From NCBI RefSeq assembly GCF_007741515.1, contig NZ_CP036263.1:1981001-2045000 (forward strand): a stretch of 64,000 bases of DNA, read 5' to 3'. Positions 30,901 to 36,611 of this stretch are shown here, one piece after another. The first letter of the stretch is position 1, and every line of letters begins with the position of its first letter. The notes beneath the pieces were generated by a model. That model did no database searches. It was given only the letters and a program-made list of their open reading frames with translations, and was not told the origin of the DNA. The stretch comes from Adhaeretor mobilis (GTDB taxonomy: Bacteria > Planctomycetota > Planctomycetia > Pirellulales > Lacipirellulaceae). Made by a program: the position numbers and the translations under genes.

Positions 30901-31098
30901 GCTACGCCGTTGGTACTGCACATCGGCCAGTGCGAAGATGATCAACAACGCGACGAGCGTACGCAGCGTTAGTGCGGCCCAACGTCGCCAGCGTCCCAGC
31001 CCTGCCAGGCTGCGATATCCTAGCCACCACATCAGCGGAATAACCGCTAGGAATAGCAGATAGCCAGGACTATCGAAGGTAAGACTATGCTCGAACAT
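27988..31098 (-). CDS. Giant double-VWA membrane protein with GATase-like domain
   Basis: Membrane protein of 1036 residues. Two helices at the N-terminus (about residues 11-28 and 40-60) precede a VWA domain with metal site DQSLS (D76-S80). A beta-sandwich region (about 200-315) and a class I glutamine-amidotransferase-like fold (about 320-470; GHVLLIENWETPGGFD, then GCGLVMIGGPDTYG) follow. Next is a second VWA-like segment with IIISDGDPTPP (about 590-640). A C-terminal helix (about 910-930) and a charged cytoplasmic tail end the protein. The GATase-like fold lacks a recognisable Cys-His-Glu triad, so it is probably non-catalytic. Start ATG at 31098. It is the first gene of the cluster running to moxR, DUF58, BatA-like and methyltransferase. 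Confidence 0.87.
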   Translation of the reverse strand: MFEHSLTFDSPGYLLFLAVIPLMWWLGYRSLAGLGRWRRWAALTLRTLVALLIIFALADVQYQRRSDRLSVIYLLDQSLSIPGEQREAMLDYVKASLENNRNTARNDRYAVVVFGRDAEVEVPLVDVNIPIGRVESLLDPEYSDVGTAIQRAQAIFPHDAARRIVLVTDGNQNLGDAYREARAATDAGTSLWVVPVMIAPRSEVAVEKVDLPSGVRRGQPFEMRVVLSNDDQSTEGSGSGGKPVRGKLIITRSAGDRTEIVTEDTVEIPPGKRVFSISEKIDQPDFYTYTARFSPENTADDGMTQNNRATAFSHVRGKGHVLLIENWETPGGFDTMANRLREKDIEVTLRGSDRLFTSLAELQRYDAVILGNVSRSSGSDADNVASFSDDQIEMLVRNTRELGCGLVMIGGPDTYGAGGWNGTELEKAMPVDFQIKSAKVVPVGALVLMMHAGEMPDSNYWQKRISVESIKLLGNRDFCGMVQWNGSDQWLWGQSKGGLLRTGPNRKMMLARVDRMAIGDMPAFDGAMAMAAKGFAGLPPGEVSVKHMIIISDGDPTPPKNSTIQALIKQKAKVTTVAVRSHGALGSKTMQDIAKRTGGKYYAVSSAKALPKIYQKEARRVSRPLVYEPKPPVQPYEVTQHDILKGIDITTIPPIKGYVLTTIKENPLVEVILRAPKPEMEKNATVLASWTYGAGRSVALTTDAGALWTDEWTAWDGYDKLFSQAVRWAMRPTGDTGNYNVATDVRDGKTQIIVTALDAQEEFLNDQSMSATVVTPDRKPLPVRIEQTAPGRYVGEFDSEEAGSYLVVVNPGPGKAPIRTGVNIGYSAEYRDTETNLTLLESLADLQAGDGPVGELLEGGLNDVSTSSDDGSAPNPFRFDLPPAVANQSIWPWLVVLGSCLFWSDIFIRRVQLNLEWLKPVWLKVTNFVLRRQVEAPVPETMSRLRSRKQEVGKQIASRQASTRFEEPESEQAADKSATAASTGPQATEAVLKPAAAKPQAMGQDSKEDEGISYTERLLKAKKQVWRDRDQDKDNR

Positions 31099-31155
31099 GT
31101 GCGTCTATTGTAGCGAACTTGCTGGCAAGTTGGTGAACGCTCTCAGCCTGTTTTT

Positions 31156-31360
31156 AACCGCCAAGGATGCAAAGATCGCCAAGAGATTCAGTAGGCGACC
31201 GTCTCTCACTAAAATGCTGAACATTCTGCTGACGTAAGAACAATGCGGAAGGGTTGGAAATTAAAGCAAGAAATAATGAGTGACTGCCGCCCGCAGAGCT
31301 ATACAAGCTCACTCGGCCAATACTCGATTCGAATCTTGGCGGTCTTTGCATCCATTGTGG
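31156..31360. repeat. Inverted-repeat element upstream of the VWA cluster
   Basis: The left arm AACCGCCAAGGATGCAAAGA (from 31156) faces a right arm containing TCTTTGCATCCATTGTGG (to 31360). Inner parts GATCGCCAAGAGATTC and GAATCTTGGCGGTC also pair. The spacer is about 140 bases and holds only a non-convincing 65-codon frame. It sits between the NHL-repeat gene and the VWA cluster, both on the minus strand. Confidence 0.75.
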
Positions 31361-31372
31361 GGTAATTGGCCT

Positions 31373-32353
31373 CTAGAAACGGATCCGTTGCACTCGGTGA
31401 TTGTTGGAATCAACGACGAACAGCCGCCCCTTTTGATCTAATGCTAATGCCCACGGATTGTTTAGTTGACCAGACTCACGCCCGTGGGTGCCCCATATGC
31501 CGAGTGACTTGCCCTCAGGCGTGAACTTTTGCACGCGGTGATTGCCGTATTCGCAGATGTAAAGGTTGCCCTCGTCGTCGAGAACTAAATCGTACGGATA
31601 ATACAACTCGCCCGGCTTGCTGCCCTCGGTTCCCCAACTGGTGAGCAATTCCCCTTTGGTGTCAAATGCTTGCACGCGATGATTGCAGGCATCAACGACC
31701 CAGATGCGGTCGCCCTCGGGCGTGCCTATTTGGACGGTTAAGTTTTGCGGGCGGCGGAATTGCCCCATTTCCTCGCCATGCCCGCCCCACTGCAGAAGAA
31801 ACTCACCCTCGGGTGAAAACTTTTGGATGCGATCGTTCGTGCCATACTCGCCGACATAAAGATTGCCCTGGGAGTCTTCCACCGCATCAGTCACAAATCC
31901 GAATTCACCATGCGCTTCTCCCTTGGTTCCACCGAGGGTTTGCTCCTCAAGTAGTTCTCCGTCGGGCGTGTATTTGAGAACTTGGAAATAATGGGTATCG
32001 GCCACCAACAAGCGGCCCTGGTGATCGAAGCTCAACCCAGAGGGGCGGCCATTTATGGACGCGGGTGTCTTCCAACCTCTTAGGAAATTGCCTTCTGGAT
32101 CGTAAACCTGAATCCGGGCAGTCATGTCCACGAGGTAGAGATTCCCCGCGGAGTCGATTGCCGCGGCTCGCGGTTTCTGCAAATCGCCCGCAGAGATACC
32201 CTGCTTTCCCCAAACTGCTTCGACACGGCCGGTTCCGGGCTCGCGCTCGCTTTGAATGCAGCCGCCCAAACCAACAATGACTAACGCCAGTGCCCAAATT
32301 GCGCAGCTTCTCTTCGATTGACTAGCTGGTCCGGTAGGGCATTTAGAGTTCAC
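31373..32353 (-). CDS. NHL-repeat lipoprotein
   Basis: Predicted lipoprotein of 326 residues. A signal peptide with a lipobox-like GLGGC lies near residue 32. About six NHL repeats follow, each with the pattern P..A.D..G.L.V.D...RIQ (for example LYVGEYGTNDRIQKF, IWVVDACNHRVQAF, LYICEYGNHRVQKF and LFVVDSNNHRVQRI), making a beta-propeller. Such propellers usually bind proteins or ligands; no enzyme motif is seen. There is no ATG; GTG 32353 and TTG 32368 are both possible. I chose GTG 32353 because it leaves the usual length before the hydrophobic core. It is divergent from the tsaC fusion. Confidence 0.85.
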   Translation of the reverse strand: MNSKCPTGPASQSKRSCAIWALALVIVGLGGCIQSEREPGTGRVEAVWGKQGISAGDLQKPRAAAIDSAGNLYLVDMTARIQVYDPEGNFLRGWKTPASINGRPSGLSFDHQGRLLVADTHYFQVLKYTPDGELLEEQTLGGTKGEAHGEFGFVTDAVEDSQGNLYVGEYGTNDRIQKFSPEGEFLLQWGGHGEEMGQFRRPQNLTVQIGTPEGDRIWVVDACNHRVQAFDTKGELLTSWGTEGSKPGELYYPYDLVLDDEGNLYICEYGNHRVQKFTPEGKSLGIWGTHGRESGQLNNPWALALDQKGRLFVVDSNNHRVQRIRF

Positions 32354-32629
32354 TTCGATCAGCGGCAACGCGTTAGCGTCCGATTTTGGGGTATGAGGAA
32401 TGGCAGGAACCGTAGGTAAACCTCTAGCGGCTGATTCAAATTTTTAATCTGTGGTTTGATTGGTAGGTTTCGGCTACTGCTTGACCGTAAGGAAAAGCAG
32501 CCGATATATTCAGGGTCTCGCCTAAGCTTATCAGAGATAGGTGGATTAGGCCTGCAAGTATTGTTGCCTGAGGTCCACTGGCTGTCATCTGACAGACACT
32601 TCCTTTATTTCAGTAATCGTTCGTCGTCT

Positions 32630-33760
32630 ATGCCGCCTTTGGTTATCAATCTACGGAAGGCGAGCGATCGACGTGATCTGGTACATCGCGCCGTCCAGAC
32701 GCTGGCAGAGGGGAAACTGGTGGTGTTTCCCACCGAGACCGTTTACGGTGTGGCCGCTAGTGTGCAGTGTCCAGCGGCTGTAGATAGGATATATGCCGCC
32801 AAGGGGCGCCCACGGGACTCGCCGCTGGCACTGGCGATGAAGAGCTACGACGATGCAATGGACTATATTACTGGAATGTCTGGCATAGCCCAAAGGCTAG
32901 CTCGACGTTGTTGGCCGGGCCCGATTACACTGGTAATGTCCCACGGTGAAGATGGCAGTTTAGTTCAAAATCTTCATCCGCAGGTTCTCCAGGCAGTTTC
33001 CTCGGAAGGCCGCGTGGGCATTCGAGTGCCGTCGCACCCAGTGATTCATGACGTGTTGAGGATGCTATCCGGCCCGTTGGCATTCACGAGTGCGAATCTC
33101 AGTGGACAGCCAGCAGCCGTCACTGGAGAGGAAGCAGCAAAGAACCTCAGCGATTATGTTAGCCTCGTGCTGAACGACGGGCCGTGCCACTACGGTCAGC
33201 CGAGTACCGTGATCGCAGCGGATGCGCATGGTTGGCGGTGTTTAAGAGAGGGAGTGGTCCCTCAATCGGCTTTAGAAAGATACTCTAGCATGCTCATTCT
33301 ACTGGTTTGCACTGGCAACACTTGCCGAAGTCCGATGGCAGAAGCTATTTTGAAGGGACTGATAGCCAAGAAACTCGCTTGCACGGTTGAGGAGTTGGAG
33401 TCTCGTGGTCTGAGAATTGGGTCGGCTGGGGTAGCAGCCTCCCCGGGATCCGCCGCTTCTCCCGAAGCGGTAGATGTGCTCAAAGGGCAAGGAATGGACA
33501 TCTCCGGTCATCGGTCGCAACCCTTGGTTCAGGACTTAGTGAACGAAGCAGATTTAATCCTCACGCTCACCAACGTACACCGCGAGGCAATTCTGCGGAC
33601 CTGGCCTCAAGCCGATTCCAGAACGAAGACCCTACGAGTAGACGGTGGCGATGTGAGCGATCCGATAGGGGCGCCTCTGGATGTTTACCGTCGTTGCGCA
33701 GCACAAATTGAACAAGCTTTGGGCGAGCGAGTCGAAGAAATCGTGGCGGAGTTGAGTTAG
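32630..33760 (+). CDS. tsaC: TsaC/Sua5 threonylcarbamoyl-AMP synthase fused to YwlE-like phosphatase
   Basis: Fusion of 376 residues. The N-terminal domain (about 1-218) is YrdC/Sua5, which makes threonylcarbamoyl-AMP for t6A tRNA modification. Its signatures are VVFPTETVYGVAAS, IYAAKGRPRDSPLA, WPGPITLV and FTSANLSGQPA. The C-terminal domain (about 221-376) is a low-molecular-weight phosphatase. Its P-loop is CTGNTCRS (Cys227, Arg233), with general acid Asp344 in SDPIGAP. Thr at position 231 matches the arginine phosphatase YwlE rather than tyrosine phosphatases, which have Ile, Leu or Val there. The start ATG is 32630; the 58 codons upstream to 32456 look unconserved. A Met at residue 221 begins the second domain and could allow internal initiation. 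rpiB follows, as in Bacillus ywlC-ywlE-ywlF. Confidence 0.9.
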   Translation: MPPLVINLRKASDRRDLVHRAVQTLAEGKLVVFPTETVYGVAASVQCPAAVDRIYAAKGRPRDSPLALAMKSYDDAMDYITGMSGIAQRLARRCWPGPITLVMSHGEDGSLVQNLHPQVLQAVSSEGRVGIRVPSHPVIHDVLRMLSGPLAFTSANLSGQPAAVTGEEAAKNLSDYVSLVLNDGPCHYGQPSTVIAADAHGWRCLREGVVPQSALERYSSMLILLVCTGNTCRSPMAEAILKGLIAKKLACTVEELESRGLRIGSAGVAASPGSAASPEAVDVLKGQGMDISGHRSQPLVQDLVNEADLILTLTNVHREAILRTWPQADSRTKTLRVDGGDVSDPIGAPLDVYRRCAAQIEQALGERVEEIVAELS

Positions 33761-33857
33761 CTAATCCCGTCTCGACGGATATCGGTTTCACCGAATCACC
33801 AAGTCGAAAAATTACTGTAACACTGAGCTTCAACCAAATTATAGGGAGGTCCACGCC

Positions 33858-34313
33858 ATGCGTTTTGTCATCGGAAGCGACCACCGAGGATTCCATTTAA
33901 AAGAGAAACTCACCGCCCTTCTGCAATCCAAGGGACATGAGGTAGAAGATGTTGGCACGTGCTCCCAGGAGGCGGTCGACTACCCTGACTTCGCCGTTGT
34001 CGCTGCCAGCAAAGTGAGCGAGGGGGAAGCCGATCGCGGCATTTTGATTTGCGGTACGGGCATCGGCATGGCGATTACAGCCAATAAATTCAAAGGAGTG
34101 CGCGCCGCGACCTGCACTGACGAGGTGACTGCTGAAATCAGCCGTCGCCACAATAACCTTAATATGCTCTGTCTGTCGGCCGACATGCTCAGCCCACGTA
34201 TCGTCGAACGTATGGTTGAAGTATGGGTGGAAACTGAGTTCGAAGGAGGTCGCCACCAGCGGCGCATTGATAAAATCACCCAGGCTGAGGCAAGTAACTG
34301 TTCAAGCAGCTAG
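33858..34313 (+). CDS. rpiB: Ribose-5-phosphate isomerase B
   Basis: Isomerase of 151 residues that interconverts ribose 5-phosphate and ribulose 5-phosphate (pentose phosphate pathway). The family motifs are SDHRGFHLKE, DVGT with DYPDFA, ILICGTGIGM (Cys65, probable active-site base) and RRHNNLNMLCLSADML. It matches RpiB and LacAB folds; the RHNNLN segment favours RpiB. A ribosome binding site, AGGGAGG, lies about 12 bases ahead of ATG 33858. It follows the tsaC fusion by 97 bases on the same strand. Its stop codon abuts that of the convergent kinase gene with no spacer (TAG/CTA at 34311-34316). Confidence 0.95.
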   Translation: MRFVIGSDHRGFHLKEKLTALLQSKGHEVEDVGTCSQEAVDYPDFAVVAASKVSEGEADRGILICGTGIGMAITANKFKGVRAATCTDEVTAEISRRHNNLNMLCLSADMLSPRIVERMVEVWVETEFEGGRHQRRIDKITQAEASNCSSS

Positions 34314-35777
34314 CTACTTCGCAGGAGCGACAGCCCGGGCAGCTTTCAAGAGGGCCACACGCAGCTCTTTTGATTTCACAGGCATCTGAAGCAGAATACG
34401 GTGCGGCGCGATTTCGACTTCCCCAGCCCAATCGGCATGTTGATCGCCGAGCAACAGAACTGCCGGCAGGCTTTTCGTCGCCGTTTCATGCCCTATACGA
34501 TTGAACGCATCGAGCGACTCTCGACCAATTTCGCCTGTGCAAATCAGCAGTAGGTCGATACTACTCGCGTCGTTGTAGAGGCTCTCAAACACGCGATCAG
34601 GCGAACTCGTCACGAGCACGCGATATCCGCACGTTTTGAATAATTTTCGAAACAGGTTCTGCATTTTCACGTCGGATTCGACGATCATGAGCTTGCGACA
34701 CTCCCCTTGGTCGTCATGCCCCTCGAGTTTCTTGCCTTCTTGTTGGTTGGCAGGAGAGCTACCGACACCATCCTCTACCCTCTTATGGGCCAGTTTCAAG
34801 TCCGCCAGCATCTCGCCAGGCGTTTGGTAGCGGCGCGAGGGTTCAAATTCCAGGGCTTTGGAGACGACGCGTGCCAAGGCGATTGGCACATCGGGTGCCA
34901 CAATGCCGATCGCTTTAATGTCTTTGAATCGACTCTTGCTCAGGCGTTGTGCCCGTTCGCGAGTTTCACTCAGCGCGGCGACCCCACTTAGCAATTGGTA
35001 GTAGATGCTGCCCACGAAGAAGATGTCGCTGCGAGCATCGTCCTTGCGCACATTGGTAGAACGCTCGAGCCCCGCGTAGTCGATCGTACGCGGATTCGAG
35101 TCTTCGGCGTCCATACCCCCCTGGCCTGCCAGGCCAAAATCCAAGAGCTTTGCTTGTCCATCGCTCGAAAGGATGACGTTGGACATCTTTAAGTCACGAT
35201 GCGACACGCCCTGCTGAAAGGAGTAGTGAAGCCCGGTAACCATATCGATCAGGATGCGTGTTGCTTCCAGTGGTTCGAATTTGCCGCGTACCTTGTAGAA
35301 GTCGCGCAGATTGCGGCCTTCGACAAAATCCATGACGAGATAGTGGACGCTTCCTTTCGAGAACACCTCGTGGATCGCCACGATGTTAGGATGTTTCAGC
35401 TGCATGCCGAGTTCTCCCTCGCGACGGAATTGCTCGGCCTCATCGGGGATTGAGCTGTAGCGTTTGCGAAGCACCTTGATGGCAAACTGTTCGCCCGTAA
35501 CTTTGTGCGTTGCACGGAACACTCGCGCAAACGTGCCCGCTCCAACTCCGTAGAGGACTTTGTAGTCGCCGTAATAGAAGCCGGTGCGGAGTCCTTCACA
35601 CAGTCGATCAAGCTGATAATTCGTCAGCAGGCCGCTGCGAAGTAATGATTGCTTGAAGGGTTCAAGCTCGACATTGCGCGTGCCGAATTCACTCCACACG
35701 TTCCGGAGGTCGGACTCCGTGACGACATCAACGTCGATCGCACGTTGGGCAAGTTTTTCAGCCGTCAGTGTGCCCAT
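34314..35777 (-). CDS. Ser/Thr protein kinase with degenerate receiver domain
   Basis: Hanks-type kinase of 487 residues without a membrane helix. An N-terminal helical domain (about 1-68) precedes the kinase (about 72-345). Glycine loop GVGAGTFARV, Lys101, catalytic HRDLKMSN (D195) and DFG (213-215) are all present, so it should be active. A C-terminal receiver-like domain follows (about 365-487; LMIVESDVKMQNLFRKLF...). Its phospho-acceptor position reads LLLICTGEIG, with no Asp, and the acidic pair is E-S-D, so it is probably a pseudo-receiver. A TTG at 35798 would add seven residues; I chose ATG 35777. Such kinase fusions are common in planctomycetes. Confidence 0.88.
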   Translation of the reverse strand: MGTLTAEKLAQRAIDVDVVTESDLRNVWSEFGTRNVELEPFKQSLLRSGLLTNYQLDRLCEGLRTGFYYGDYKVLYGVGAGTFARVFRATHKVTGEQFAIKVLRKRYSSIPDEAEQFRREGELGMQLKHPNIVAIHEVFSKGSVHYLVMDFVEGRNLRDFYKVRGKFEPLEATRILIDMVTGLHYSFQQGVSHRDLKMSNVILSSDGQAKLLDFGLAGQGGMDAEDSNPRTIDYAGLERSTNVRKDDARSDIFFVGSIYYQLLSGVAALSETRERAQRLSKSRFKDIKAIGIVAPDVPIALARVVSKALEFEPSRRYQTPGEMLADLKLAHKRVEDGVGSSPANQQEGKKLEGHDDQGECRKLMIVESDVKMQNLFRKLFKTCGYRVLVTSSPDRVFESLYNDASSIDLLLICTGEIGRESLDAFNRIGHETATKSLPAVLLLGDQHADWAGEVEIAPHRILLQMPVKSKELRVALLKAARAVAPAK

Positions 35778-35984
35778 AGCGTGCTGCAAGTCCCACAATA
35801 AGCCTGCCTGTCAGCTCACTACTCCCCCAAGGCAAGGTGCTGGTCCTGCCTCTGTTGAGAACTTAGGCGAATTGAATTCAAAATCAGTAAGTGAACAATC
35901 AAGGATACCATACCGAAGCTACTCTGCCCTAGCGCCCCATACTCACCAGCTAGGGAAGGTAGTAGATACTGGATACGTCGCTGC

Positions 35985-36269
35985 TCAGTTTTCGGTATCT
36001 TCAAGCTTCACGCGATACTCGTCGCGTTCTCGGCGAGTCGCTTCCAAATCGAACATCAAGTATTTCATATCCAAGCGAAGCTGGCTCAGAGCATCTTGCA
36101 CTAGTGAGAGTATCCGGCGGCGACGTTTTGTGCTTTCAACGACAGCATCCACCAAGGGAGCAACCTGGCTAGCGTACGGCTCGGGCAATGCCTGAATGGC
36201 AGCGGCAAGTTTTTCGAGATCGGCTGGCACCTGAACTTCAGTGGCAGCGGACGAGGGCATGTGACTCAT
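35985..36269 (-). CDS. Small predicted coiled-coil protein
   Basis: Frame of 94 residues starting at ATG 36269. An amphipathic helical region (about 15-45) precedes a basic cluster (KRRRR near 49-53) and a C-terminal helix with heptad-like hydrophobics (about 55-92; LDMKYLMFDLEATRRERDEY). I recognise no family. The regular helical pattern and normal codon use suggest a true gene. It is divergent from the 911-residue secreted protein and lies upstream of, and on the same strand as, the kinase. Confidence 0.6.
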   Translation of the reverse strand: MSHMPSSAATEVQVPADLEKLAAAIQALPEPYASQVAPLVDAVVESTKRRRRILSLVQDALSQLRLDMKYLMFDLEATRRERDEYRVKLEDTEN

Positions 36270-36611
36270 GGTGCTTCTCCAAGTGACGAGTTTTGATGTT
36301 GGCTTAGAAAAGCACGCCGCGTACCGAAACCCGCCCTAGCTACTCTGTTTCCCAACGCAACTCATTGTAACGTAGTGACTTGCATCATATCAAGCATTTG
36401 GCAGCCGACTCGCTTGTGTTTACTACCAATGGTGAGCTCACGCCTCAAATTGATCTGGATATCGGACGCAAGGCTTGATACAAGCACGACTTACGAGAAT
36501 AACGAGCTGCCTCAGCCATGTTGCAGTAATGCAACGTGGGTAACTACTAATGGCTACGCAGCGCAGCGTAAGATTGTTCCCAACCGCCTTTTGTGAAAAG
36601 TCGCCTTCGAA
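36270..36611. other. Divergent intergenic region, no gene seen
   Basis: These 342 bases separate the starts of the small coiled-coil gene (minus) and the secreted 911-residue protein (plus). They are more AT-rich than the surroundings and probably hold both promoters. I could not pick out a clear -35/-10 pair or any inverted repeat. Confidence 0.45.

Noticed and set aside
31154..31351. A 65-codon minus-strand frame between the NHL-repeat gene and the VWA cluster
   Set aside because: It lies almost wholly within the inverted-repeat element, so the frame is a by-product of the repeat; composition is unlike the neighbours.
35819..36004. A 61-codon minus-strand frame between the kinase and the coiled-coil gene
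   Set aside because: It overlaps the end of the coiled-coil gene and has no motif; it is probably chance.
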